A stretch of DNA of 64,000 nucleotides, from the NCBI GenBank assembly GCA_035533075.1, contig DATLUO010000121.1, positions 26,116 through 90,115 of the forward strand, read 5' to 3'. This DNA is from Pirellulales bacterium (lineage in GTDB: Bacteria > Planctomycetota > Planctomycetia > Pirellulales > JAICIG01). Positions 35,027-43,857 of this stretch are shown one piece after another. The position numbers and the translations under genes were made by a program. A model generated the notes under the pieces. The model searched no databases. It was not told the DNA's origin and saw only the letters and a program-made list of their open reading frames with translations. How positions within the stretch are numbered: position 1 is the stretch's first letter; each line of letters starts with the position of its first letter.

Positions 35027-37378
35027 ATGTTTAACCGTGCGTCACGTCGCTTGTCGAGGCCGTTTTTCATTCTGGGCGCTTTGCTGGCCATGCTGTCGGC
35101 CGTGCCCGCCCAGGCCCAGGGGCTGCTCATCAACATCGAGCCGACGCAGCACGTGCGTCTGCCCAGACCCTACGTGGTGGTCGCCCCACGGCCCGTGCCG
35201 CCTCCGTCGAGCTACAAAATCCACGAAATCGACGTCCACGTGAAGCTGCTGGAGCAAGTTGCCCGTGTGCAGGTCTCGCAGTCGTTTATGAACACCGGCA
35301 GCACGCAAATGGAAGTCTGCTTTATGTTTCCGTTGCCCTACGACGGAGCCATCGACCAGCTCACGCTGCTGGTCGACGGCAAGGAGTTTCCCGCGCGGCT
35401 GCTGCCCAAGGACGAGGCCCGCAAAACCTATGCGGAGATCGTCCGCAAGAACCGCGACCCGGCACTGTTGGAATGGGTGGGGACGGGCATGTTCCAGACG
35501 AGCGTCTTTCCCGTTCCGCCCGGTGCCGAGCGGAAGGTCACGCTGCGTTATTCCCAGCTTTGCCGCAAAAACCACGGCCTGACCGACTTCCTGTTCCCAC
35601 TTTCGACGGCCAAGTACACCTCCCACCCGGTCGAAAAGCTGAAGATCGAGGTGGCCATCGAGAGCAAGGGCGAAATCAAGAACGTCTACAGCCCCACACA
35701 CACGGTCGAGCTGAAACGCGACGCCCATAACGCCACCGTTATTTATAAGAGCGAGAATCTCGTGCCGAGCAGCGATTTTCGGCTGTTGTACGACGTCGAG
35801 TCGGGCAAGCTGGGCACGAGCGTGCTCAGCTACAAGCCACAGTCCGGCGAGGACGGTTACTTTCTGCTTTTGACCACACCGGCCATCGAGCGGGCCGGCG
35901 AGCAGCCGAAGAAAACCGTGGTGTTCGTCGTCGATCGTTCGGGCAGCATGACCGGCCCGAAGATCGAGCAGGCCAAGGGAGCGTTGAAGTTCGTGCTGAA
36001 CAACCTTCGCGAGGGCGACCTGTTCAATATCATCGCCTACGATAACGCCGTCGAGTCGTTTCGGCCGGAGCTGCAAAGGTTCAACGACGAAGCGCGTAAG
36101 GCGGCATTGGGCTTCGTCGAGGGAATCTACGCCGGCGGCAGCACCAATATCGACGGAGCTTTGGCCGTCGCCCTGGGGGAATTGGCGGATTCGTCGCGGC
36201 CCAGCTATGTGCTGTTTTTGACCGATGGTCTGCCGACCGCCGGCGACGTGAATGAGCAGAAGATCGTGGCCAATTCGCAGGCCAACAACCATGTGCGGGC
36301 CAGGGTCGTGGCCTTCGGCGTGGGTTACGACGTCAACAGCCGGCTGCTGGACAAGCTGGTGCGGCAGAACTTCGGGCAAAGCGAATACGTGTTGCCCGAC
36401 GAGAACATCGAGGAGCGCGTCAGCCGCCTCTATCAAAAGATCGAGGCCCCCGTGATGACCGACGTGGCGATCAAGTTCGCGGTCGACGCGCTGCCCACCG
36501 AGGCGGGCGAAGCGGTGAACCGGCTCTATCCCAAGCAAGTGGTCGATCTGTTCGCGGGCGAGCAGCTTGTGCTGGTCGGACGTTATAAAAAGCCGGGCAC
36601 GGCAAAAGTGACCATCACGGGGAATGTGTCGGGGCGGCAGCAAAGTTTCGATTTTCCGGCCGACCTGGTGGCCGAGAGCAAAGACGAGACGTTCGCGTTC
36701 ATCGAACGGCTGTGGGCCGTGCGCCGCGTGGGCGAGATCATCGACGAGCTCGACCTGAAGGGGAACAACGACGAGCTGGTGAAGGAACTGGTGACCCTCT
36801 CGACGCGACACGGTATCTTGACGCCCTATACATCGTTTTTGACCGACGAGACCGTGCAATTGCAAGCGCTCATGCAGAACGCGTCGACGGCCGGTGATCG
36901 ACTCAGCCTGCTCCGCGAAACGCAGGGCGCCGGCGCGTTCCGTCAGCGCGCGATCAAGGGCGGCTTGCAACGGGCGGAAAACGCCGATAGTGCCCGGCGA
37001 CTCAACGAACGGGCGGCGGAGTTCCGCTACGGCGGCGCGAGTCTTTCCAGCGCGGCGGGCCCGGCGTCGGGTGGACGCGCCGGCCTGGCCAAACTGCCGG
37101 TTGGTGCTCCGGTGGCCGCTGGCAAACCGGCGGCCGGCCAGCCCGAACTGGTGCGCAACATCGGCAACAAGGCGTTTTATCGCCGTGGCAAGCGTTGGGT
37201 CGATGGCACGGTGACGGACGAGCAAGACAAGAACGCCCGGCGCGTGGCCCAGTTCAGCGAGGAATATTTCAAGCTGGCCGACCGATATGGCCGCAAGCTG
37301 TCGCAATATCTGGTGTTCGACGAAGCGGTGTTGCTCGAGCTCGACGGTGCGGCCTATCTCATCGAGCCGGTCGACTAA
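35027..37378 (+). CDS. Exported VIT and von Willebrand A domain protein
   Basis: The 783-residue protein has a signal peptide (FILGALLAMLSAVPAQAQ), then a VIT domain (about 60-190: VHVKLLEQVARVQVSQSFMN, MFPLPYDGAIDQLTLLVDG), then a vWA domain (about 295-470) with an intact MIDAS DxSxS in VVFVVDRSGSMTG and the TD in VLFLTDGLPTAG. This is the layout of inter-alpha-trypsin inhibitor heavy chains. Bacterial members are surface or periplasmic proteins probably involved in metal-dependent binding. A Gly/Ala-rich segment near 665-715 precedes a helical C-terminus (VAQFSEEYFKLADRYGRKLS). It stands alone with a GGAGG ribosome site. Confidence 0.85.
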   Translation: MFNRASRRLSRPFFILGALLAMLSAVPAQAQGLLINIEPTQHVRLPRPYVVVAPRPVPPPSSYKIHEIDVHVKLLEQVARVQVSQSFMNTGSTQMEVCFMFPLPYDGAIDQLTLLVDGKEFPARLLPKDEARKTYAEIVRKNRDPALLEWVGTGMFQTSVFPVPPGAERKVTLRYSQLCRKNHGLTDFLFPLSTAKYTSHPVEKLKIEVAIESKGEIKNVYSPTHTVELKRDAHNATVIYKSENLVPSSDFRLLYDVESGKLGTSVLSYKPQSGEDGYFLLLTTPAIERAGEQPKKTVVFVVDRSGSMTGPKIEQAKGALKFVLNNLREGDLFNIIAYDNAVESFRPELQRFNDEARKAALGFVEGIYAGGSTNIDGALAVALGELADSSRPSYVLFLTDGLPTAGDVNEQKIVANSQANNHVRARVVAFGVGYDVNSRLLDKLVRQNFGQSEYVLPDENIEERVSRLYQKIEAPVMTDVAIKFAVDALPTEAGEAVNRLYPKQVVDLFAGEQLVLVGRYKKPGTAKVTITGNVSGRQQSFDFPADLVAESKDETFAFIERLWAVRRVGEIIDELDLKGNNDELVKELVTLSTRHGILTPYTSFLTDETVQLQALMQNASTAGDRLSLLRETQGAGAFRQRAIKGGLQRAENADSARRLNERAAEFRYGGASLSSAAGPASGGRAGLAKLPVGAPVAAGKPAAGQPELVRNIGNKAFYRRGKRWVDGTVTDEQDKNARRVAQFSEEYFKLADRYGRKLSQYLVFDEAVLLELDGAAYLIEPVD

Positions 37379-37425
37379 TCCCGGCGCGCCGGGACTTGCT
37401 CCGCAAGCGGAACGGTGGATGCACC

Positions 37426-37902
37426 CTACAGATACATCCCCAAGAACCCGCCACGGCCCTCGGTCTCGGCCTGCAGCCGGTCGATGCGCTGCCGCGTTTG
37501 CTCGAGATCGCCGGCAGCGATGTAGCGATCGAACTCGACCGCCACGCTGTGCGGCACCGTCTCCTTGAACCACTCGACAATGGGCTCCGTCAGCCAATCG
37601 CACGTCTCCCGGACCAATTCAACCTCAAGGTAGCACCGCTCGGTCTGCTGGTCGGTCTCTTCGGTCACGACGGTCCCTTCGAAGCGAAATTCGAGCGTGC
37701 CCAATTCGGCACGGTTCGTCAGGTGGAAGGTACAGGAGGCGTTGTACAGATAATAGGTATTGTGGGAGCCGTGGGCTTCAATCGCCTTGAGCACCCTTTC
37801 GCACCGTGCCCGAAAGCCCGGCGAGGCGTCGATCGGCACGTCCAACCGGCCCACCGACCGCAAGGGCAGGCAATCGAAGATGATCTCCACATAGCGATTC
37901 AT
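37426..37902 (-). CDS. Unknown 158-aa protein
   Basis: I do not recognise the family, but it reads as a well-formed alpha/beta protein: YVEIIFDCLPLRSVGRLDVP, then YLYNASCTFHLTNRAELGTL and FEGTVVTEETDQQTERCYLE, and a helical end. No signal peptide. Its ATG overlaps the stop of the upstream 653-aa gene by 4 bp, so the two are translationally coupled and likely function together. Confidence 0.65.
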   Translation of the reverse strand: MNRYVEIIFDCLPLRSVGRLDVPIDASPGFRARCERVLKAIEAHGSHNTYYLYNASCTFHLTNRAELGTLEFRFEGTVVTEETDQQTERCYLEVELVRETCDWLTEPIVEWFKETVPHSVAVEFDRYIAAGDLEQTRQRIDRLQAETEGRGGFLGMYL

Positions 37903-39860
37903 GGTCTCGCTCCTTCCGGCACGCGGGCCTGACGATTCTCTCCAGAAAGTGGACTGGCCGGTTGCCGCCAGGCCAGCGTGATCCAGCCGTGTTCCGCCCT
38001 AAGTTCCACCAGTTCCAACCGGCCCACACGCGCCCAGTACCCCGGCAAGAGCAGGCCCTGGGAAGCGATCTCCGGCGTAAAAAAGTCGTCGAAACGGTGG
38101 CGGACGTAGCTGGCGTCGCGGCTCTGACGCAAGCTCATGCGCCTTTTTCCGTCGGCGACAAAGCCGGCCGGATAGACCTCCAAGTCTCCTTCGCGGACCG
38201 CCTTGACGGCCTGATTTTCGCGAGACAGGCGATAGTGGGCCGTCACGTCGAGCGGCGTATCAATAGTCCGCAAGTCCGACGCGAACCGCCGGCCGCGCAC
38301 GGTGAGCGACGCCCTGCCGCCATCGACACGGAGCACAATCGGCTCGTGGCTGCCGAACGTAATGGCCCAGGGCCCCTTCTGCTCGTCGTATTCAAGTTGC
38401 GAGGGTCGCCGTCCAAACAATTCCAGCGACAGCCGATCGAGGTCTGCTTGCCGCAGGGTCTGCCCGGAAAACAGCCCGTCGCCGTAGTTGTTCACCAGCG
38501 ACTCATGGAGTTGCACCACCAAGGCCGCATCGTCGGGCATCGCCGGCGGCGCCGTGGGGGCTGCCAGTCGTGAGTCGCCGTCGTGAAGCGCCAGCAGTCG
38601 GAATTGGCCGGCCGTGCTGGCCATCCGCAACTGTCGCGGCCATTGTCCAAGGCGCACCAACGGGTTGCGCAGCTTGTTCATGAAATCGGCATGTGCCCGG
38701 CCAAGCTGGGCATTGGCCTCGGCGTCGAGCCGGGCGTTCAATTGCCGTTCGGCATGTCGCGCGGCGACCCGCTCGGCCGCTCGCTTTTGCTGGGCCACCC
38801 GCTTGCTAGCCACCCGCCGCACCACTCGGTCCATCAGACCGTGCTTGTTGGAGCCGATGCCGCGTATCTGGCTGCGGGCGTCGGCCTGCGAAGCCGCAGT
38901 CCATACATGAAAACCGCTTGCGTCGAGGTAAAAACGCTTCGTACCCTTCAACTGCGTCGTACTGCTGCTGTAGATCCGTGCCGGCCCATTGTATCCGACG
39001 GTTTGGGCGCGGTTCGTGGCGACAATGCTCGTCTCGAACAAAGCACGCCGCTCGTCGGGCAGCAGCCGCGTGCGTGCCCAACCGACCGTCCGCCCGGAAC
39101 CAAGAATCTGCGTGCCCAGAATCGCGTCTCGCACGGGTTGAGGCTGAACGTCGTTGATCGCCCGCAGACTGCCGCTGGAGACCATTTCTTCAGAGAGACG
39201 CACCTGCAGATTCGGATGCGACAGGCGCCGGCGGACTTGGGCCACGACCTCACGACATTGACCATGCTCATGGAGCCAAGCCACGCTGTCGCTAATCGCC
39301 GCAACCTCTTGGGCTGTCGGCGGATCGGACATTTCCGCCAGCCGAACGGCAAGCCGCTCGAGCTGTTCGTCGAGTTCTGCCGAGCTGACTTGCTCCACCT
39401 GTTCGCGGACCAGCCGGAGATAACGCTGAAGGCTGGCGGCCACGTTCTGGAAAACGGGTAGCTCAAGCCCGGCGTGGTTGGCCCGAAACCTCGCTAAGAC
39501 ACCGTTCAGCGATGCGCCATCGCCGCCGTTGCGCTTTAGTGCGGTCAAAAGATCGGGGAACAGCAGGTATCGCTTCCAGGCCGCGCCATTTTTCCCGCCC
39601 GCAGTTAGGTAGACCTCAAGCCGCGCGACTGCCTGGGCCAACTGTTTCCTGGCGGCTTCCACCTCATCGCCGCTGACGGAGGCGACGTCCCCTTTGTGCT
39701 CGCGGCACAGCTCGGCCAGTTCCCGACTCCGAGAATCTTGGGCCGCAGCCGGGGCCGCTGCCAACGCAAAACCCATTACCAGGCAGAGAGTTAGGACATA
39801 GAACGGCGCATCGATCGAAGGCAGCCGCGCGTTGCTCGAACCGTCCAACGACTTGGACAT
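37899..39860 (-). CDS. Unknown exported protein, 653 aa
   Basis: The protein starts with a signal peptide (APFYVLTLCLVMGFALAAAP, then AAAQ) and is followed by a long mostly helical region (about 40-260), an Arg/Ala-rich basic helix (VASKRVAQQKRAAERVAARH, about 375-395) and a beta-rich C-terminus. I do not recognise any catalytic motif. It shows features of planctomycete exported proteins of unknown function. Start at ATG 39860 (MSKSLDG) places the signal peptide at the N-terminus. A longer frame to 40028 would add 56 residues without a signal. Coupled with the gene at 37426. Confidence 0.65.
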   Translation of the reverse strand: MSKSLDGSSNARLPSIDAPFYVLTLCLVMGFALAAAPAAAQDSRSRELAELCREHKGDVASVSGDEVEAARKQLAQAVARLEVYLTAGGKNGAAWKRYLLFPDLLTALKRNGGDGASLNGVLARFRANHAGLELPVFQNVAASLQRYLRLVREQVEQVSSAELDEQLERLAVRLAEMSDPPTAQEVAAISDSVAWLHEHGQCREVVAQVRRRLSHPNLQVRLSEEMVSSGSLRAINDVQPQPVRDAILGTQILGSGRTVGWARTRLLPDERRALFETSIVATNRAQTVGYNGPARIYSSSTTQLKGTKRFYLDASGFHVWTAASQADARSQIRGIGSNKHGLMDRVVRRVASKRVAQQKRAAERVAARHAERQLNARLDAEANAQLGRAHADFMNKLRNPLVRLGQWPRQLRMASTAGQFRLLALHDGDSRLAAPTAPPAMPDDAALVVQLHESLVNNYGDGLFSGQTLRQADLDRLSLELFGRRPSQLEYDEQKGPWAITFGSHEPIVLRVDGGRASLTVRGRRFASDLRTIDTPLDVTAHYRLSRENQAVKAVREGDLEVYPAGFVADGKRRMSLRQSRDASYVRHRFDDFFTPEIASQGLLLPGYWARVGRLELVELRAEHGWITLAWRQPASPLSGENRQARVPEGARP

Positions 39861-40322
39861 AGGGCGTTCATCCTCAACCAAAACGGCCCGATCAGGGTAA
39901 AAGCTGGCATTCATACCACGCCGAGGCAGGAAATTCCAGCCTCCCCACCAGAAACCCTGATCGGGGCGGTTGAACTTCGCTAGCTTACCTGTTAAACCCA
40001 TACCTTTCTGCCGGTGAGCTCGACGCATTCGTCAAATTTGACATACGCCCAGCTTACTGGGAAGGACTTCGATGACTCCCGCATGGCACTTTCGCCTCCC
40101 GTCGACGCTCAACGTCGGCAGGCGGTGGCGACGCTGGGGTCTCACTGCCACGGATTTGGCCACAGCAACCTGGTGTTGCAACCGTCGGTTCATCGAGAAG
40201 TCGGCAGACACGGAAAACTGCCGGTCGAATCGACGGTGGAACTGTCCTTTGTATCAGGGACCGCCGTGCAGGGAAGCCGGGTTAAGAATTAGCCCCGGTC
40301 GATTAGCCCCGAGGAGGTGCTT
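39861..40322. other. Gene-free spacer
   Basis: No frame here has convincing protein text. A TTGACA occurs at 40038-40043 without a matching -10. The last 20 bp contain AGGAGG (about 40312-40317), the ribosome site of the next gene. Confidence 0.45.
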
Positions 40323-41219
40323 ATGTCACGCACTGTTTTGTTGTTTTTGGTCTGTCACTTTTTTGTCATCGCCGGTGATGGCAAGGCTTGGGCGGCCGAC
40401 GAGGCCGCGCCTGTTTCGGCCGATGTCGAGATCGACTGGCATCACGATTACGGCGATGCCATGCGGGCCGCCCGCGCCGAGGGCAAAATGATGTTCGTCT
40501 GGTTCCAAGGCAAGACGCGGAACCAACTTAGCGAAAGGTTCGAGGCCGTCTCGCTCCGTGATCGCAAGGTCCGCAGCCTGCTGGACCGCTTTGTGAGCGT
40601 CAAGCTGCCGCAAGACGCCACGATCACCGTCGATGGCGAGCCGGTTCGTCTACTCGAACACGCCGCCTTTCAAGAAATGAACGGCGGGCCGGGTATCGCT
40701 ATCATCGACTTCGAAAATCGCGAAACCGAGCACTACGGCTATGTTGTCACGACGCTGCCGTTTACGCCGGGCAAGTTCTATCAGTTCCGGCCCGAGCACC
40801 TGGCCGTGGTGCTGGATCTGCCGCCCGGAACGCTGACCCAGCGGACCTTGGTCTTTGCGGTGCGGATTCATCCCGAAAAGCCGGCCAGCACCCGCGGAAC
40901 CATCGATCCGACGCTGGTGTCGGCGGCAAAGCAACATTCGACCTACCAGGCGCGGATTCGCCTGCAAGGCCATCACCATTGGGGAGAGCGGTTTCCGCGC
41001 CTTGCCCGGCTGCTGGGACTGAATCCCCAAGAGATCGTGGCCGAAAGTTGGCCGCAGGAAAGCCTGGTCGACGCCGCCGTCGACGTGGTCGATAGCTGGC
41101 ATCACTCGTCGGGCCATTGGCAGGCAGTCTATTCCAACCAAAGACGCTTCGGTTATGACATGAAAAAGGGGAGCAACGGAATCTGGTATGCCACCGGATT
41201 ATTCGGCAGCACCCATTGA
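40323..41219 (+). CDS. Exported protein with thioredoxin-like and CAP-like parts
   Basis: The 298-residue protein has a signal peptide (VLLFLVCHFFVIAGDGKAWA). The first part (about 35-150) resembles a thioredoxin-like domain (DYGDAMRAARAEGKMMFVWF) but lacks the C-x-x-C, with GKTRNQL at that place. The C-terminal part (about 175-298) resembles a CAP/SCP domain: VVDSWHHSSGHWQAVYSNQR with the H of the SxGH motif, then RFGYDMKKGSNGIWYATGLF. Function unknown. ATG 40323 follows AGGAGG at 6-bp spacing, and the in-frame GTG at 40317 is less likely. It is a single gene ended by a good terminator. Confidence 0.65.
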   Translation: MSRTVLLFLVCHFFVIAGDGKAWAADEAAPVSADVEIDWHHDYGDAMRAARAEGKMMFVWFQGKTRNQLSERFEAVSLRDRKVRSLLDRFVSVKLPQDATITVDGEPVRLLEHAAFQEMNGGPGIAIIDFENRETEHYGYVVTTLPFTPGKFYQFRPEHLAVVLDLPPGTLTQRTLVFAVRIHPEKPASTRGTIDPTLVSAAKQHSTYQARIRLQGHHHWGERFPRLARLLGLNPQEIVAESWPQESLVDAAVDVVDSWHHSSGHWQAVYSNQRRFGYDMKKGSNGIWYATGLFGSTH

Positions 41220-41238
41220 TCTGGCACCGTTCAGCGCC

Positions 41239-41289
41239 GCCCCCTGCGGGAAGTTGCTTGCCAAGCGCTTCCGGCTGGGGGCTTTTTTT
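41239..41289 (+). terminator. Rho-independent terminator
   Basis: GCCCCCTGCGGGAAG pairs with CTTCCGGCTGGGGGC across a loop, followed by seven T residues. It ends the gene at 40323. Confidence 0.85.
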
Positions 41290-41420
41290 CGTTTATACCG
41301 ATTGAAAGTCGCCTTTTTACAACAGCCACGTTGAGTTTCTTCGCCACGTTGCCCAAATGCGTGTTACGGTTCTGTACGTGGCGGATGAATCGGTATCTCA
41401 CGACCGGAGTCAAACGGAGC

Positions 41421-43541
41421 ATGGACGGGCGGGACGTAAAGCGCGGCGGCGGTCGCGGGCCGAAAAGGCCGTTGTCGGCCCGCGCGCTGGTTCCCGGTCG
41501 CCGTCCGGCCACGGTCGCCGGCGCTTTTGTTTGCCTGGCATGGCCGCTGTTCCTCGCTGGCTGTGCCTCCGGCCGACTGCCGATGGTCGATCCCAGCGGA
41601 GAGCGGCTGTTTGTCGCCGGCCCCGTCAATCGGCAGCCGGAACCCAGGCCGCCGCGCGCGCACGACCTGGTGCGGGTCGAGCTGACGCCCTCGAAGGTCG
41701 TCGCTCCCGTCGGTTGCGAGGTGGTCATGATCGCCGGCGTGTGCGGGGCCGACGGCTACCTGCGGGCACGCGAAGGCGTCGAATGGATGTTGTCGCCGGG
41801 CGGTGTCGGCGAGTTCGTCACGGTCGGCCGCCGGTCGCCGCTCGATTGGCTGACTTCGTTCGATTCGGGGCCGCGCAAGGTCACGAATACCTACGCCCTC
41901 GGCACCACGTCGTCGAGCTATCTATGCTTAAACCGAGGCACGCCCACCGCTGACGACGACTTGCCCGTGGAGCGCGGGCAGGCCTGGACCGCGATTACGT
42001 CGCCCGTCGAAGGCGTGAGCTATGTGACCGCCTACGCACCGGGCGTCAAGGCCTGGGATTCTCACCGGCAGACGGCGAAGATCTATTGGATCGACGCGGA
42101 ATTCGCCTACCCGCCGCCCGCGATCGGTCCCGCGGGCACGCGGCACACGCTTACCACCACGGTCACGCGCCACAGCACGCACGCGCCGTTCGAGGGCTGG
42201 CGGGTCCGCTATGAAATCACAGGAGGCCCTCCAGCCGGCTTCGCGCCCAATGGCGGGTCGATCATCGAAGTGCCCACCAACGAGCTCGGGCAGGCAAGCG
42301 CGGAAATCTACCAACTCGAAGCAACGCCCGGCACGAACACCGTAGCCATCCAGGTTGTTCGTCCGGCGGACGCACATGGCGAGGAGTTTACCGTCGGTCA
42401 AGGCACGACCCTGATGACGTGGAGCGCTGCGGCGACCGCGATCCGCACCACCGAGCCCGCACAAGCTCCGGCCGGGGTCCGGGTAACCACCACGGGACCG
42501 GCGCAAGTTACCGTCGGACAAGACGCCCTGTTCCGCGCGGAGATTATGAACACGGGCGCGTCGCCGTTGGCGGGCCTGGTGATCGTCGACCGCTACGACG
42601 CCGGACTGCAGCATGCCAGCCGGCCCGGCGCGACGGACCGCGCCATGGAACGCGATCTGGGCGCATTGGCTCCGGGAGAAACGCGGACGATTGACGTGAC
42701 CTTCCGCGTGGTGCGAGCGGGCCGGCAGTGCAACACCATTGACGTGTACCGAGCGGCCGACCTCCTGGGCAGCGGCAAAGCATGCCTCACCGCGGTCGCC
42801 CCCGCTGCCGCGACTACCGCGGGTCGGCCGAAGCTCTCGATTACCAAGAGCGGCCCTCAGCGGCAGCAGCAAGGCAGCCTGGCCATTTTCGATATCGCGA
42901 TTACCAACAGCGGCACGGCGGCCGCCACGAACTTGACCGTCACCGATCACGCCGAGACGCCTTTGAACCCGACCAGGGCCAGTCACGACCCGAAACAGGA
43001 TGCCGACGGCGACCTGTTCTGGAAAGTCGCCCGACTCGATGTGGGCCAAACGATTCGCTTTCGGGTGGAATGCCAGTGCCTGGAGCCGGTCGACAATGCC
43101 TGCAACCGCGTGACCGCCACGTCGCAGGAAGGCGTCAGCGAGACCGCTGAATCGTGTCTGGAAATCACGGCTGCGGCGCCCGGCCTGAAGGTGTCGATCG
43201 CCGACGAGGGCGACCCGGTGTCGATCGGCAAGCAGACGGCCTATCACATCACCGTGATGAACAGCGGCGCGGCACCCGAAAAAGAGGTGGGCGTGACCGT
43301 GACCGTGCCCGAAATGACCTCGCTGGTCGCAGCCGGCATCAAAGGCCCCTCGACGTCCGAGACGATCGGCAGAACCGTGAATTTTGCCCCGGTGGCCTCG
43401 CTGGCTCCCGGCCAGAAGCTGGAGTTTACGGTGCCGGTGCAAGTCAAAGCCGCCGGCAACGGCGCGGCACTCGTCGATGTGACCAGCCAAGGCCGGGCCG
43501 CGCCCGTCAGCGACCAGGCCACCACGACGTTCATCAAATAG
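41421..43541 (+). CDS. DUF11-type repeat lipoprotein
   Basis: The 706-residue protein has a lipoprotein signal ending WPLFLAGCAS (lipobox LAGC), so it is likely anchored to a membrane by the Cys. The body is beta-rich with Ig-like repeats. The C-terminal half contains three DUF11-type modules: VTVGQDALFRAEIMNTGASP (about 370), GSLAIFDIAITNSGTAAATN (about 490) and IGKQTAYHITVMNSGAAPEK (about 605). DUF11 is common in large planctomycete surface proteins. Function unknown, probably cell-surface adhesion or architecture. Starts at 41331, 41385 and 41421 are all in frame. I choose 41421 because the signal is already long. The start is uncertain. Confidence 0.7.
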   Translation: MDGRDVKRGGGRGPKRPLSARALVPGRRPATVAGAFVCLAWPLFLAGCASGRLPMVDPSGERLFVAGPVNRQPEPRPPRAHDLVRVELTPSKVVAPVGCEVVMIAGVCGADGYLRAREGVEWMLSPGGVGEFVTVGRRSPLDWLTSFDSGPRKVTNTYALGTTSSSYLCLNRGTPTADDDLPVERGQAWTAITSPVEGVSYVTAYAPGVKAWDSHRQTAKIYWIDAEFAYPPPAIGPAGTRHTLTTTVTRHSTHAPFEGWRVRYEITGGPPAGFAPNGGSIIEVPTNELGQASAEIYQLEATPGTNTVAIQVVRPADAHGEEFTVGQGTTLMTWSAAATAIRTTEPAQAPAGVRVTTTGPAQVTVGQDALFRAEIMNTGASPLAGLVIVDRYDAGLQHASRPGATDRAMERDLGALAPGETRTIDVTFRVVRAGRQCNTIDVYRAADLLGSGKACLTAVAPAAATTAGRPKLSITKSGPQRQQQGSLAIFDIAITNSGTAAATNLTVTDHAETPLNPTRASHDPKQDADGDLFWKVARLDVGQTIRFRVECQCLEPVDNACNRVTATSQEGVSETAESCLEITAAAPGLKVSIADEGDPVSIGKQTAYHITVMNSGAAPEKEVGVTVTVPEMTSLVAAGIKGPSTSETIGRTVNFAPVASLAPGQKLEFTVPVQVKAAGNGAALVDVTSQGRAAPVSDQATTTFIK

Positions 43542-43800
43542 CACGAGGTCGTTGATCGTGCGTAGCTGGCCTTCCAGCCCGCAAACTTCCGTCGCGAGTT
43601 GGCCATCTTCGAAACTTCGCCAGTTGCGCGACTTCGTTGGCGCTCGGGGCTTTTCGGCTGGCCGACACCTTGGCCGGGCCGCCTGCCTTCTTACGAAGTC
43701 AGCTACGGAGTTGCGCATCTTCGCGGTCGTGGTGCGTTAGCCATACTGGCGGGGGGATCCGGTGCAACGTTGCACCCGATCGAGCGGCGAGTAGTTTCAT
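43542..43800. other. Gene-free spacer
   Basis: Short partial inverted repeats (CGAAACTTC, GGATCCGGTGCAACGTTGCACC near 43757-43778 as a small palindrome) but no supported gene. Confidence 0.4.
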
Positions 43801-43829
43801 CTGACGGACGGGCTGCGGGCGGCTATAAT
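43801..43829 (+). promoter_or_regulatory. Candidate promoter of the DUF1501 gene
   Basis: A perfect TATAAT at 43824-43829 with CTGACG 17 bp upstream (43801-43806). ATG 43858 lies 29 bp downstream, so the start at 43858 is preferred over 43828, which overlaps the -10. Confidence 0.55.
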
Positions 43830-43857
43830 GCAACTCGTGGCAAATCGTTACGACATA

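Noticed and set aside
35042..37603. A long minus-strand frame opposite the VIT-vWA gene
   Set aside because: The plus strand has the signal peptide, VIT phrases and MIDAS motif. The other frame has no recognisable domain.
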